A stretch of 64,000 nt of DNA, taken from Bosea sp. 124 (GTDB taxonomy: Bacteria > Pseudomonadota > Alphaproteobacteria > Rhizobiales > Beijerinckiaceae). Numbering within the stretch: position 1 is the stretch's first letter; each line of letters starts with the position of its first letter. The notes beneath the pieces were generated by a model, which saw nothing but the letters and a program-made list of their open reading frames with translations, was not told the origin of the DNA and ran no database searches. Position numbers and translations under genes: made by a program. The stretch is from assembly GCF_003046175.1 (NCBI RefSeq), contig NZ_PZZM01000001.1, forward strand, positions 3,861,001-3,925,000. Reading direction: 5' to 3'. This document shows positions 5,431 through 15,008 of this stretch, in pieces.

Positions 5431-7779
5431 ATGGATCCGTTGGCGGAACTGAAGCAGACCTTCTTCCAGGAGTGCGAAGAGCTTCTGGGAGCGCTCGAAC
5501 AGCGTCTCCAGGCGCTCGACGAGGGCTCGACCGATCCGGAGGATGTCAACGCCGCCTTCCGGGCGATCCACTCGATCAAGGGTGGTGCCGGCGCCTTCGG
5601 CTGCACTGAGCTGGTCGCCTTCGCGCATGTCTTCGAAGCGTCGCTCGACCATCTGCGCTCGGGCCGCGTCGCGCTCGAGGATGCGCCGTTCGCACTGTTC
5701 CTGCGTTGCTCGGACGCGGTCGCCGATCTGGTTTCCGCCGCGCGCAGCGACGAGCCTGCCCGCCCGCGCCCCGATCTTCTCGAGGCGCTCGAGCAGGTCG
5801 GCAAGGCGCCCGGCGCCGCCGCTCCGCCGCCTCCGGTTGCTCCGGTCGCGCCGCCGGCTCCTGCGCCCGTCGCCGCCGCTTCTGCGGTGCCCGCCAACGA
5901 TGCGCCTCCCGGCATCGCCGCCCTCGGCAATCTGCTGGCGATGGTCGAGGCCAAGACAGGCGTGAGCTCCGCACCCGCCGACACCGGCTGGGACGACGAG
6001 CCCGGCGCCAAGCCGGCCTCGGGCAAGCCCGCTTCCGGCAAGCCGGGCCGCGACATCATTCTGCGCATCTCGCCCGAGAGCGACCTGTTTCGCCGGGTCA
6101 TCGAGCCGCGCGTCGTGTTCGCGTCACTGCCGGCCGACGACATCGTCTCGATTGCCTGCGACCTCAGCCATGTGCCGGCGCTGGAGACGATCGACGTTTC
6201 GGACTGCTTCATGCGCTTCGTCGTGACGATGCGCACCGAATTGTCGGTCGAGGAAATCTGCAGCCGCTTCGACTTCACCCTCGCGACCGAGGAATTCGAG
6301 ATCGAGATCCTGGCCGGCGCGCCGGCGGTCCAGGCGGTAGCGCCGGTGGCTGCCGTTGCCGAGGCCTCCGCCTCCGAGGTTTCGGGCTCGGTCGCCGCCG
6401 ATCTCTCCGCCATCCTGGCAAAGCTCGGCCCCGCCTCGGCTCCGACCTCGGCACCCGATATCCAGCCCTCCGCTCCCGTCCAGGCGCCAGCGCCGGTCGC
6501 GGCTGTCATGGAGGCTCCGGCCGCCGCCAAGGCCGCGGCCCGCGCCCCGGCCAACGACGCCGCCGCGGCGCGCCAGCGCCAGGCCGTCAGCGTGCGCGTC
6601 GATCTCGACCGCATCGACAAGCTGATGAACCTCGTCGGTGAGATCGTCATCACCCAGTCCATGCTGGTCGAGTGCGTGCGCTCGCTGCCCTATGACGTCT
6701 ATGCCAAGACTGCCGAAGGCATCCTGACCCTGTCGCGCCAGACGCGCGAATTGCAGGACCATGTCATGGCGGTCCGCGCCCAGCCGGTGAAGGCGGTGTT
6801 CCAGCGCATGCCGCGCCTGGTGCGCGAACTCGCCCAGACGCTCGGCAAGGAAGTCCGCCTCGTGCTCGAAGGCGAGAACACCGAGGTCGACAAGACGATC
6901 ATCGAGGAGCTGGCCGACCCGCTGACCCACATGATCCGCAACTCGATGGATCACGGGCTCGAGACGCCGGACGACCGCATCGCCGCCGGCAAGAGCCCCG
7001 AGGGTACGATCAAGCTGATCGCCGAGCATCGCGCCGGGCGCATCGTCATCTCGGTCACGGATGACGGCCGCGGCATCGGTCGCGACAGGCTGCTCGCTAA
7101 GGCCAGGTCGCGCGGCCTCGTCGGTGCGGACGAAAGGCTGGCGCCGGAGGAGATCGACCAGTTGATCTTCGCGGCCGGGCTCTCCACCGCCGATGTCATC
7201 AGCGACGTCTCCGGCCGCGGTGTTGGCATGGACGTGGTGCGCCGGAACGTGGAATCGCTCGGCGGTCGCATCTCGGTCGATTCCGAGCCGGGCCGGGGCT
7301 GCAAGTTCACGCTCGCGCTGCCGCTGACGCTCGCCGTGCTCGAAGGCATGGTCATCCGCTGCGGCGACGACCGCTACGTCATCCCGATCGCCAGCGTGAT
7401 CGAGACGCAGCATCTCGCCTCGACCCCGATCGAGCATCTGACCTTCGGGCAGGAAGTGTTGCGCTGGCGCGGCGAGATCACGCCGCTGCACCGTCTCGGC
7501 ACCGTCATGGGCTCGTCCGGGACGCCCAACGAGAACATCATCATCATCGCCGAGACTGAACGCGGCGACAATGTCGGCATTGCCGTCGACGAGATCGTCG
7601 GGCAGCAGCAGGTCGTCGTGAAGAGCCTCGAGGGCAATTACGGCACGGTCCACGGCGCATCGGCCGCGACCATCCTGGGCGACGGCCTCGTCGCGCTGAT
7701 CCTCGACGTCGACTCCATGCTGCGCCTCGCCGGTTCCGGCGAGCGCCACCCCGCAACCGAACTGAAACTGGCTGGATGA
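5431..7779 (+). CDS. cheA: Chemotaxis histidine kinase CheA
   Basis: The 782-residue kinase has the full CheA layout. The Hpt domain carries phospho-His47 in FRAIHSIKGGAGAFG. An Ala/Pro linker and a P2-like segment follow (about 205-295, RDIILRISPESDLFRR). Dimerisation helices begin near 390 (VRVDLDRIDKLMNLVGEIV). The ATPase domain has an N box (HMIRNSMDHGLETPDDR), G1 (VTDDGRGIG) and G2 (GRGVGMDVVRRN). A CheW-like regulatory domain ends the protein (GIAVDEIVGQQQVVVKSL). It phosphorylates the CheY and CheB proteins of this locus in response to receptor state. Two long Ala/Pro-rich linkers (about 125-195 and 300-380) are typical of high-GC alphaproteobacteria. The stop overlaps the cheW start. 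Confidence 0.96.
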   Translation: MDPLAELKQTFFQECEELLGALEQRLQALDEGSTDPEDVNAAFRAIHSIKGGAGAFGCTELVAFAHVFEASLDHLRSGRVALEDAPFALFLRCSDAVADLVSAARSDEPARPRPDLLEALEQVGKAPGAAAPPPPVAPVAPPAPAPVAAASAVPANDAPPGIAALGNLLAMVEAKTGVSSAPADTGWDDEPGAKPASGKPASGKPGRDIILRISPESDLFRRVIEPRVVFASLPADDIVSIACDLSHVPALETIDVSDCFMRFVVTMRTELSVEEICSRFDFTLATEEFEIEILAGAPAVQAVAPVAAVAEASASEVSGSVAADLSAILAKLGPASAPTSAPDIQPSAPVQAPAPVAAVMEAPAAAKAAARAPANDAAAARQRQAVSVRVDLDRIDKLMNLVGEIVITQSMLVECVRSLPYDVYAKTAEGILTLSRQTRELQDHVMAVRAQPVKAVFQRMPRLVRELAQTLGKEVRLVLEGENTEVDKTIIEELADPLTHMIRNSMDHGLETPDDRIAAGKSPEGTIKLIAEHRAGRIVISVTDDGRGIGRDRLLAKARSRGLVGADERLAPEEIDQLIFAAGLSTADVISDVSGRGVGMDVVRRNVESLGGRISVDSEPGRGCKFTLALPLTLAVLEGMVIRCGDDRYVIPIASVIETQHLASTPIEHLTFGQEVLRWRGEITPLHRLGTVMGSSGTPNENIIIIAETERGDNVGIAVDEIVGQQQVVVKSLEGNYGTVHGASAATILGDGLVALILDVDSMLRLAGSGERHPATELKLAG

Positions 7780-8291
7780 CCATGACCCTGCAACTCGGCG
7801 AAAAGCATTTCTCGTCGGCGCAGCCGGAATCGGCAGCGCGCCGGATCGTCACCTTCAAGGTCGGCGACCGCACCTTCGGCATCGATGTCGGCATGGTCCG
7901 CGAGATCAAGGGCTGGCAGGCGACGACCCCGCTGCCGCACGCGGCCCCGCATGTGCGCGGCGTGCTCAACCTGCGCGGCGTCATCCTCGCGGTCTACGAC
8001 CTGCGCACCTCGATCGGGCTCGGCACCACCGACGCGACCGCGACCCATGTCATCGTCGTCGTCGACATCGAGGACAAGGTGGCCGGCCTGCTGGTCGACT
8101 CGGTTTCGGACATCGTCGACGTGCCGGTCAGCGCGGTGCGCCCCGCGCCGGATCTGGAGCGCGACGAGCACGGCCTGATCGAAGGCCTCGTGCTGCTCGA
8201 CACCGACATCGTGGCCCTGCTCGATCTCGCGGCGGTGATCCGCGACGGCGGCGTCGAGACCCCGATGGCGCGGGTCGCCCGCGCAAGCTGA
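7776..8291 (+). CDS. cheW: Chemotaxis coupling protein CheW
   Basis: The 171-residue protein couples receptors to CheA. It has the CheW double beta-barrel signatures: [21 protein letters not shown] near residue 30, [18 protein letters not shown] (the most conserved stretch) and [16 protein letters not shown]. It starts inside the cheA stop (ATGA overlap), which implies translational coupling and matched amounts of the two proteins. About 25 extra residues precede the core domain. Confidence 0.95.
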   Translation: MTMTLQLGEKHFSSAQPESAARRIVTFKVGDRTFGIDVGMVREIKGWQATTPLPHAAPHVRGVLNLRGVILAVYDLRTSIGLGTTDATATHVIVVVDIEDKVAGLLVDSVSDIVDVPVSAVRPAPDLERDEHGLIEGLVLLDTDIVALLDLAAVIRDGGVETPMARVARAS

Positions 8292-8325
8292 GTGCCTGAG
8301 ACCACCAAGGGCCCGAGGAGTCGCG

Positions 8326-10302
8326 TTGGGAAGAGCGCGGGCCAGAAAAGAAACGACACCATCTATGGGCAGCGTCCCCGGTCCCCTCTCGCGACTCTCG
8401 TTCAAGCTGCCGCTCATGCTCGTCTCGACCGCCTTAGTGGCGGCGGGCACGGGCGGAGCCATCGCCTATCAAGCGGCCCTGGGGCGGCTGGATCCGGTGG
8501 CCCAGCTTGGCCTGGGCGTCGCCGGTTTCGGCCTCGTCGGGCTTGCCGCCTGGCTGACGGCGCGCCACGTCCGGCGGCCGATCGCGGCGATGCGCGATGC
8601 CGTCGGCCGGCTCGCCTCTGGCGAAGATGACGCCGTTCCTGGCCTCGACCGCCGCGACGAGATCGGCGATCTGGCGCGCGCGCTCAAGACGATGCATGAT
8701 TCCGGCGTCGAGGCGCTGCGCATCCGCGCCGCATTGGACGGCTGCCGGACCAGTGTGATGGTCTGCGACGGCGAAGGCCGCGTCGTTTATGTCAACAAGT
8801 CGCTGCTGCGGTTCTTCGGTGAGGCGCAGGAGGATTTCCGCGCCGCCTTTCCGGGCTGCTCGGCCAAGGACATGCTCGGCAGGGTCATGGAGAGCATCCA
8901 GGACCAGTCTGGCTTGCGACCGGGCCAGCAGCAGGCGATCCGCTTTGCGCTGGGCCGGCGCACCGTCTCGCTCTCGCTCTCGCCGGTGATGCATGACGAT
9001 GGCCGCCAGCTCGGCACGGCGGTCGAATGGCTTGAGCTGACCGACGAACTCGCCGCTGCCGCCGAAGTGGCCGAGATGGTCGCTGCGGCCGTGGAGGGAG
9101 ACTTCTCCCGCCGTGTGCCGCTGGCGGGCAAGCCCGATGCGCTGCTGCGCATCGCCGAGGGGATGAACGAGATCAACGCGGTCGTCGAGAGCGCCATCGG
9201 CGAATTCGCGACGGTGGTCGGGGGCCTCGCCGATGGCGACCTGACGCAGCGCATGACCGGGAGCTATCGTGGCCGTCTCGCCGAGCTGAAATCCAGCCTG
9301 AACACGGCGCTGGCGCATCTGGGCGAGACCGTTGCGACGATCCAGGGCACGGCCGGCAATGTCGCGCGGGCTGCGACAGAGATCGATTCCGGCGCGGGCG
9401 ACCTGGCGCAGCGGACGGAGCAGACGGCCGCCAATCTGGAGGAGACGGCCGCGACGACCGAACAGCTCGCGGCCTCCGTCAAGCAGAGCGCCAGCCGCTC
9501 GCGCGAGGCGACGGAGCTCGCCAACGAGGCGATGGGCGTCGCGCAGGACGGCAAGGACGTCGTCGCGCAGGCCGTCGGCGCGATCGAGCGCATCGAGAGC
9601 TCGTCCGTGCGCATCTCCGAGATCGTCTCGGTGATCGACGATATCGCCTTCCAGACCAACCTGCTGGCGCTGAATGCCGCCGTCGAGGCCGCCCGCGCAG
9701 GCGATGCCGGGCGGGGGTTCGCGGTCGTGGCCTCCGAGGTGCGGGCGCTGGCGCAGCGCTCCGGCCAGGCAGCCAAGGACATCAAGGGACTGATCGTCAG
9801 CTCGAACGAACAGGTCGGCGAGGGTGTCCGCTTCGTGCGTTCGACGGGGGATGCGCTGGAGCGGATCGTCACGGCAGCCGGCAAGGTCTCGGCGACGGTC
9901 GTGGAAATCTCGCGGGCCACCGCCGAGCAGGCCCACGGTATCGAGGAGATGAGCCGCACTGTCGCCCATATGGACGAGACGACGCAGCAGAATTCCGCGC
10001 TGGCCGAGCAGAGCGCGACATCAGCGACGGAGCTGATGAGCGAGATCGGCGCGCTGCGGAACCTCGTTTCCTTCTTCCGGGCCGATATGCCCTTCCGGGG
10101 CGACGTCCCGATTGCGCAGGCGCCCCATCGCGCCGCCGCGGCCGAGCCGGCCCGGCTGCAGCGTCAGGCCTTGACGGCTGCGGTGCGTCCGGCGCCACGA
10201 CAGACCGAGACACGCCGGCCAGAGCCGGCGACGAAAACCTGGCAGGAACCGCGCCGGCGTGCCGCCGGCGGCGGGCGTGCCGATGACTGGGCGGAGTTCT
10301 AG
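8326..10302 (+). CDS. Membrane methyl-accepting chemotaxis protein with CheR/CheB tether
   Basis: The 658-residue receptor has two N-terminal membrane helices (about 27-47 and 58-80) with almost no periplasmic loop, a HAMP domain, a PAS-like domain (about 140-240, [17 protein letters not shown]), a second HAMP region and a signalling domain with the tip [20 protein letters not shown] and [14 protein letters not shown]. Sensing is therefore probably cytoplasmic. The chain ends in DDWAEF, which resembles the WxxF pentapeptide (NWETF in E. coli) that tethers CheR and CheB. TTG 8326 has GAGGAG 5 bases upstream; ATG 8365 is the alternative, with a poorer site. cheR follows with a 1-base overlap. 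Confidence 0.88.
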   Translation: MGRARARKETTPSMGSVPGPLSRLSFKLPLMLVSTALVAAGTGGAIAYQAALGRLDPVAQLGLGVAGFGLVGLAAWLTARHVRRPIAAMRDAVGRLASGEDDAVPGLDRRDEIGDLARALKTMHDSGVEALRIRAALDGCRTSVMVCDGEGRVVYVNKSLLRFFGEAQEDFRAAFPGCSAKDMLGRVMESIQDQSGLRPGQQQAIRFALGRRTVSLSLSPVMHDDGRQLGTAVEWLELTDELAAAAEVAEMVAAAVEGDFSRRVPLAGKPDALLRIAEGMNEINAVVESAIGEFATVVGGLADGDLTQRMTGSYRGRLAELKSSLNTALAHLGETVATIQGTAGNVARAATEIDSGAGDLAQRTEQTAANLEETAATTEQLAASVKQSASRSREATELANEAMGVAQDGKDVVAQAVGAIERIESSSVRISEIVSVIDDIAFQTNLLALNAAVEAARAGDAGRGFAVVASEVRALAQRSGQAAKDIKGLIVSSNEQVGEGVRFVRSTGDALERIVTAAGKVSATVVEISRATAEQAHGIEEMSRTVAHMDETTQQNSALAEQSATSATELMSEIGALRNLVSFFRADMPFRGDVPIAQAPHRAAAAEPARLQRQALTAAVRPAPRQTETRRPEPATKTWQEPRRRAAGGGRADDWAEF

Positions 10303-11174
10303 TGGCGATGTCGAGACCCAGCGCAGCCCTTGCCCAGCCGCAATTCGCCGACGTCACGCTGACGCGCGACGACATGGGCTTCATTTCGAAGCTGGTCTAC
10401 GAGCAGGCTGGTATCGTCATCCGCGAGCACAAGGAAGCGATGACGCGCGGGCGCCTGGCGCGCCGCGTCAAGGTGCTCGGCCTGAACTCCGTCGCGGAAT
10501 ACTGCGCCTTCCTGAAGACGCCGGCGGCCGCCGACGAGATTCCGGAGCTGATCAATGCGGTGACCACGAACCACACCTCGTTCTTCCGCGAGCGGCACCA
10601 TTTCGACCATCTGCGCAAGGAGGTGTTGCCGCGGCTCGTGCAGGAGCGCAGCGGCCGGCGCGGGCGCATCCGGATCTGGTGCTCGGCCGCGTCCTCGGGC
10701 GAGGAGCCCTACAGCATCGCGGCGGTCTCGCGCGACGTGCTGGGCTCGCGCAGCGACGTGGACTTCAAGATCCTCGCGACCGACATCGACACCGACATTC
10801 TGGTGAAGGCAGAAACGGCGGTCTATTCGAGCGATCAGTTCGACCGGCTGCCCGCGGACGTCAAGCCGCTGCTGAAGCTCGAGCCCCATGCCGGCCGGGG
10901 CGAGGCACGTATCAGCGAGGATCTGCGCCGGATGATCGCGTTCAAGCGGCTGAACCTGATCGAGAAATGGCCGATGACGGGACCGTTCGACGTGATCTTC
11001 TGCCGCAATGTCTTCATCTATTTCGACACGCAGACCAAGGCCTCGATCCTCGACCGTTTCGTCACCCTGCTCGCTCCCGGTGGATTTCTTTACCTCGGCC
11101 ACTCGGAATCGCTGCCTCAGCCTCACCCTCAACTGCGGCTGATCGGCCGCACGATCTATGAGAGACTGCCATGA
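10302..11174 (+). CDS. cheR: Chemotaxis protein methyltransferase CheR
   Basis: The 290-residue enzyme transfers methyl groups from S-adenosylmethionine to receptor glutamates. The N-terminal helical domain (about 15-85) precedes the catalytic domain with NHTSFFRERHHF, the SAM-binding IWCSAASSGEEPYSIA, ILATDIDTDIL, and the motif PFDVIFCRNVFIYFD. Start: GTG 10302 overlaps the receptor stop by one base; ATG 10308 is nearly as good and gives a protein two residues shorter. The preceding receptor ends in a tether motif that CheR may bind. Confidence 0.93.
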   Translation: MAMSRPSAALAQPQFADVTLTRDDMGFISKLVYEQAGIVIREHKEAMTRGRLARRVKVLGLNSVAEYCAFLKTPAAADEIPELINAVTTNHTSFFRERHHFDHLRKEVLPRLVQERSGRRGRIRIWCSAASSGEEPYSIAAVSRDVLGSRSDVDFKILATDIDTDILVKAETAVYSSDQFDRLPADVKPLLKLEPHAGRGEARISEDLRRMIAFKRLNLIEKWPMTGPFDVIFCRNVFIYFDTQTKASILDRFVTLLAPGGFLYLGHSESLPQPHPQLRLIGRTIYERLP

Positions 11175-11764
11175 GCGTTGCGCGTTCCTCTCGCCGCTAT
11201 TTCGATCCGCGCTTCGAGGCGACCATCATTACGGTGGCCCCCGGCGAGCACGAGATCACCGCCGCCAAGGACGAGATCGTCGCGACGGTGCTCGGCTCCT
11301 GCATTTCGGTGTGCCTGCGGGATTCGCAGACGGGCATCGGCGGGCTCAACCATTTCCTGCTGCCGAAGAACAATGGCGGCAACGATGCGAGCGCGGGCGA
11401 GCGCTATGGCGACACCGCCATGGAGGTGCTGATCAACGGCCTCTTGAAGCGGGGGGCCAAGCGCGCCAATCTGGAGGCCAAGGTGTTCGGTGGCGCACGC
11501 GTGCTGTCGGGCGCGACGATGCTGGCGATAGGCGACGGCAACATCGCCTTCGTGACCGAGTTCCTCAACCGCGAGGGCATCCCGACCGTGTCGAAGGATG
11601 TCGGCGGAACGCGCTCGCGGCGCATCCATTATCAGCCGTCCACGGGGCGGGCCTGGGTTCAGCACGTCCAGTCGAGTCAGCGGAGTACCGAGCACGAGCA
11701 GGAAGTCGCCTATCTCAACCGCCTCAAAACCCAGCCCGTGGCCGGCGAAGTGGAGATTTGGTAA
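11171..11764 (+). CDS. cheD: Chemoreceptor glutamine deamidase CheD
   Basis: The 197-residue protein deamidates receptor glutamines and can modulate adaptation. The catalytic Cys lies in VLGSCISVCLRD, the His in GGLNHFLLPK, and the conserved AKVFGGARVL follows. The ATG overlaps the cheR stop (ATGA), and the stop overlaps the cheB start (TAATG), so cheR-cheD-cheB are translationally coupled. A C-terminal tail of about 30 residues (from STEHEQEVAY) is longer than in many CheD proteins. Confidence 0.93.
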   Translation: MSVARSSRRYFDPRFEATIITVAPGEHEITAAKDEIVATVLGSCISVCLRDSQTGIGGLNHFLLPKNNGGNDASAGERYGDTAMEVLINGLLKRGAKRANLEAKVFGGARVLSGATMLAIGDGNIAFVTEFLNREGIPTVSKDVGGTRSRRIHYQPSTGRAWVQHVQSSQRSTEHEQEVAYLNRLKTQPVAGEVEIW

Positions 11765-12855
11765 TGCCGTTGATGAACGCCTCCTCCGCCAGCCCGGTCC
11801 GCGTTCTCGTCGTCGACGATTCCGTGCTGATGCAGAAGCTGATGACGCAGATCATCGACGGGGCCCCCGGCTTCAAGGTGATCGGTGTCGCCGGCAGTGC
11901 CGAGGAAGGCTGGGATGCGATCCAGGAGCTGCGCCCCGATGTGGTGACGCTCGATCTCGAGCTTCCCGGCCGGCATGGGCTGAAGCTGCTGGCGCGCGTC
12001 CTGAAGCAGGATCCGCTGCCCGTGCTGATCGTCTCGGCCTTCGGCGGGCCGGGCGCCGACAACACGATTCAGGCGCTCGAACTCGGCGCGATCGACTTCA
12101 TCGAGAAGCCCGACGGCACGACGCATACGCTGGAAGGCTTCATGCGGCATCTGGTGGCGGCGCTTCAGCGCGCCTCGGCCAGCCGCCGGATGTTCGCGGC
12201 ACGCCGCGAGGTCGCTCCGGCGCGCGTCGCGGCGCCGCGTGAACCGTCCCGCATCGGCGGGCGGGCCTCGTTCATCGCCATCGGCGCATCGACCGGCGGC
12301 GTTCCGGCCGTGCAGGTGGTGATGCGCGATCTCGCCCATCTGCGCCTGCCGATCGCCGTGGTCCAGCACATGCCGCCCGGCTACACGGCGAAGTTCGCGG
12401 CGCGACTCGCCACGGCGACCGGGCTCGACGTCCGCGAGGCCAGCGATGGCGACCGGCTGAAGCCGGGCATGGCCGTTGTGGCGCCGGGCGGTCCACGCCA
12501 TCTCGAGATCGAGGAGCGCCGCGGGGAGTTCGTCTGCGTGCTGCGGGAGGGGCCGCTGGTCAGCGGTCACTCCCCGTCCGTGGATGTGATGTTCCACTCG
12601 GTGGCGCGCAGCATCGGCGCCCAATCCGTCGGAATCCTGCTGACGGGCATGGGCCGCGACGGTGCTGAGGGTTTGTTAGCCATGCGGAAAACAGGCGCCG
12701 AGACGTTAATTCAAAGTGGGGAAACCTGTGTGGTAAACGGGATGCCGAAAGCGGCATTCGAGATCGGTGCCGCCGACCGGGTTGTCGCGCTCGACCAGAT
12801 CGGCGCTGCCGTCAGCGACCTGATCGGCGAGCGGGCGCATCAGCGCACCGCGTAA
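11764..12855 (+). CDS. cheB: Chemotaxis protein-glutamate methylesterase CheB
   Basis: The 363-residue protein has an N-terminal receiver (Asp18/Asp19; phosphoacceptor Asp64 in VVTLDLELPGRHG; Lys in FIEKPDG) and a C-terminal methylesterase. The catalytic triad is visible as Ser in AIGASTGGVPAVQ, His in VVQHMPPGYT and Asp in LLTGMGRDGAEG. It removes methyl groups added by CheR once phosphorylated by CheA. A short basic linker (about 140-165) joins the domains. ATG 11764 is used because it overlaps the cheD stop and begins just before the first receiver strand; the longer open frame covers cheD. Confidence 0.95.
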   Translation: MPLMNASSASPVRVLVVDDSVLMQKLMTQIIDGAPGFKVIGVAGSAEEGWDAIQELRPDVVTLDLELPGRHGLKLLARVLKQDPLPVLIVSAFGGPGADNTIQALELGAIDFIEKPDGTTHTLEGFMRHLVAALQRASASRRMFAARREVAPARVAAPREPSRIGGRASFIAIGASTGGVPAVQVVMRDLAHLRLPIAVVQHMPPGYTAKFAARLATATGLDVREASDGDRLKPGMAVVAPGGPRHLEIEERRGEFVCVLREGPLVSGHSPSVDVMFHSVARSIGAQSVGILLTGMGRDGAEGLLAMRKTGAETLIQSGETCVVNGMPKAAFEIGAADRVVALDQIGAAVSDLIGERAHQRTA

Positions 12856-12865
12856 GGAGAGCGTT

Positions 12866-13255
12866 ATGAAGGCGAGAAGCGAGTACAGGATTCTGGTGGT
12901 CGACGACCAGAAGAGCATGCGCGGACTCGCGACCTACTTCCTGAAGCAGATCGAGTTTCAGGATATCGACGAGGCCGAGAATGCCCGCGAGGCCCTGATG
13001 AAGATGCAGAGCAAGCGCTACGACCTGCTGCTGCTCGACTGGAACATGGACGGCATGAGCGGCATCGACCTGCTGCGCGCCATTCGCTCGGTGCCCGAGC
13101 TGAACCAGATCAAGATCATCATGGCGACCTCGGAGCGCTCGGTCGACAAGATGGACGAGGCGACCACCAATGGCGCCGACCATTACGTCGTGAAACCGTA
13201 TGAATTGCGCGATCTCGAGGTGCGCGTGAAGAAGGTCCTGTCGCTCAGCTCCTGA
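12866..13255 (+). CDS. cheY: Chemotaxis response regulator CheY (second copy)
   Basis: The 129-residue receiver has Asp13/Asp14 (VVDDQKSM), phosphoacceptor Asp58 (LLLDWNMDGMSG), a Thr in IIMATSERS and Lys in YVVKPYE. It closely resembles the flagellar-motor CheY group, as CheY2 does in Sinorhizobium, while the copy at 5060 is more like CheY1. AAGGAG stands 7 bases before the ATG. It is the last gene of the che operon and is followed by a terminator. Confidence 0.92.
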   Translation: MKARSEYRILVVDDQKSMRGLATYFLKQIEFQDIDEAENAREALMKMQSKRYDLLLLDWNMDGMSGIDLLRAIRSVPELNQIKIIMATSERSVDKMDEATTNGADHYVVKPYELRDLEVRVKKVLSLSS

Positions 13256-13300
13256 ACGAGTCTCCCCCGCCGCTCACACAGCTTTCCGTTCGGCGATGAT

Positions 13301-13338
13301 CGCCCCGGGCCGACAGGCCGCGGGGCGCATCCATTTTT
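13301..13338 (+). terminator. Rho-independent-like terminator of the che operon
   Basis: CGCCCCGGGCC (13301-13311), loop GACA, GGCCGCGGGGCG (13316-13327), then a T-run at 13334-13338. The stem has a one-base bulge. It follows the second cheY by about 45 bases. Confidence 0.65.
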
Positions 13339-13414
13339 GCATCCCGGTCGTAGAAGGGAGCATGATGCGAAACCGGGCAAGCGAAGCGCGCCCGGGACGA
13401 TGGAGAGACCGGCC

Positions 13415-13987
13415 ATGTCAGTGCGGCGTCGCGAGGTTCTGGGATTGTTGGCCGGTGCCGGGGCGCTGCCGGCGTTCGGCAGCGGCGTCGTCGGTGCGCA
13501 GGGCGTGCCCTCCGCCTCGTCCTTTTCCTTCCAGCGCATTGGCGGCGGGGCCTTTCCGCTGGCGGATTATCGCGGCCGTCCGGTCCTGATCGTCAACACT
13601 GCGACCCAATGCGGTTTCGCCGGCCAGTTCGCGACGCTGGAGCAGCTCTGGCAGCGCTATCGCGAGCGCGGGCTGATGCTGATCGCGGTGCCGAGCAATG
13701 ATTTCGGCGGGCAGGAGCCGCTCGAGGGCGCCGCCATCGCGGAGGCGGCACGGCAGAGCCATGGCGCGACTTTTCCCTTCGCGGAGAAGACGGCGGTGAA
13801 GGGGCCAGATGCGCATCCCTTCTATCGCTGGGCCGCCGCGCAGCGGCCGACAGAAGCGCCGCGCTGGAACTTCCACAAATACCTGGTCGGTCGCTCGGGC
13901 GAGCTGATCGGCGGCTATTCCTCGATGACCGATCCTGTCGGCCCTCAGCTCGTGCGTGCCATCGGGCAGGAATTGCAGGCGGGCTGA
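13415..13987 (+). CDS. Exported glutathione peroxidase-family protein
   Basis: The 190-residue protein is a thiol peroxidase of the glutathione peroxidase family. The peroxidatic Cys is in NTATQCGFAGQFATLE, the Gln motif is altered to VPSNDFGGQEP, and Trp-Asn-Phe-x-Lys is present in WNFHKYLVGRSG. The N-terminus has an Arg-rich start and a hydrophobic stretch (VRRREVLGLLAGAGALPAF) ending near VVGAQG, a Tat-like or Sec signal, so it probably acts in the periplasm. ATG 13415 is preferred because GGAGAG lies 8 bases upstream and it gives a proper signal peptide; the longer frame does not. With the exported SOD at 1555 it suggests periplasmic oxidant defence. Confidence 0.85.
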   Translation: MSVRRREVLGLLAGAGALPAFGSGVVGAQGVPSASSFSFQRIGGGAFPLADYRGRPVLIVNTATQCGFAGQFATLEQLWQRYRERGLMLIAVPSNDFGGQEPLEGAAIAEAARQSHGATFPFAEKTAVKGPDAHPFYRWAAAQRPTEAPRWNFHKYLVGRSGELIGGYSSMTDPVGPQLVRAIGQELQAG

Positions 13988-14074
13988 GCGTCGCCCGCAT
14001 GATGCGGGGATAGGCGGCTGGCATCCTTTTCGCTAAGCCGCTCGGGTCGTCACCGCCTGCCCGCCGAGGTTTTT

Positions 14075-15004
14075 ATGTCCCGCATCCTGACCGTCGCCGC
14101 CGCCCAGCTCGGGCCGATCCAGAAAGCCGAGACGCGGCGTGAGGTGGTCGCCCGCATGATCGGGCTGATGGAGGCAGCCAAGGCGAAGGGGGCCGATTTC
14201 ATCGTCTATCCGGAACTGGCGCTGACGACCTTCTTCCCGCGCTGGTATCATGAGGATCGTGCCGAGGCCGATCCGTGGTTCGAGGCCGCGATGCCGAACA
14301 CCGAGGTGCAGCCGCTGTTCGACAAGGCGCGCGAATACGGCATGGGCATGAGCTTCGGCTATGCCGAGCTGACGCCGGAGGGCCGCCACTTCAACAGCTC
14401 GATCATCGTCGACAAGGCGGGTGCGATCGTCGGCAAGTACCGCAAGATTCATCTGCCCGGCCATGTCGAGTACGATGACAGCCGCTCGCACCAGCATCTC
14501 GAGAAGCGCTATTTCGAGCCGGGCGATCTCGGCTTCCCGGTCTGGCGGACAATGGGCGGCCTCATCGGCATGTGCATCTGCAACGACCGGCGCTGGCCGG
14601 AGACCTATCGCGTGATGGGGCTGCAGGGCGTCGAGATGATCGTGCTCGGCTTCAACACGCCGTCGGTCAATTCGCAGAAGGGCGGCGAGGGCATCGCGCA
14701 GCGCCTCTTCCACCACCGGCTCTCGGTGCAGGCCGGGGCCTACCAGAATTCCTGCTGGGTGGTAGCTGTGGCGAAGGCCGGCGACGAGGACGGCAACCAC
14801 CTGATGGGCGGGACGCTGATCGTCAATCCCGATGGCGAGATCGTCGCCGAGCTTGAAGGCGAGGCGGACGGCATCATCGTCGTGCCTTGCGACCTCGACG
14901 ATACCCGCTTCGGCAAGGAGACGATCTTCGACTTCAAGCGCCATCGCCGGATCGAGCATTATGGCTCGATCACCACTCAGGTCGGCGTGGTCGAGCCGGA
15001 GTGA
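14075..15004 (+). CDS. N-carbamoyl-D-amino-acid hydrolase
   Basis: The 309-residue protein is a nitrilase-superfamily amidohydrolase that converts N-carbamoyl-D-amino acids to D-amino acids, CO2 and ammonia. The Glu-Lys-Cys triad is clear: Glu47 (IVYPELALTTFFPRW), Lys124 (GKYRKIHLPGH) and Cys169 (MCICNDRRWPET). The length and the stretches around the Cys match the well-studied Agrobacterium D-carbamoylase. Together with a hydantoinase it would serve D-amino acid or pyrimidine-type catabolism, but no hydantoinase gene is in this window. A flavin reductase-like gene starts 4 bases after its stop. Confidence 0.9.
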   Translation: MSRILTVAAAQLGPIQKAETRREVVARMIGLMEAAKAKGADFIVYPELALTTFFPRWYHEDRAEADPWFEAAMPNTEVQPLFDKAREYGMGMSFGYAELTPEGRHFNSSIIVDKAGAIVGKYRKIHLPGHVEYDDSRSHQHLEKRYFEPGDLGFPVWRTMGGLIGMCICNDRRWPETYRVMGLQGVEMIVLGFNTPSVNSQKGGEGIAQRLFHHRLSVQAGAYQNSCWVVAVAKAGDEDGNHLMGGTLIVNPDGEIVAELEGEADGIIVVPCDLDDTRFGKETIFDFKRHRRIEHYGSITTQVGVVEPE

Positions 15005-15008
15005 GCCG

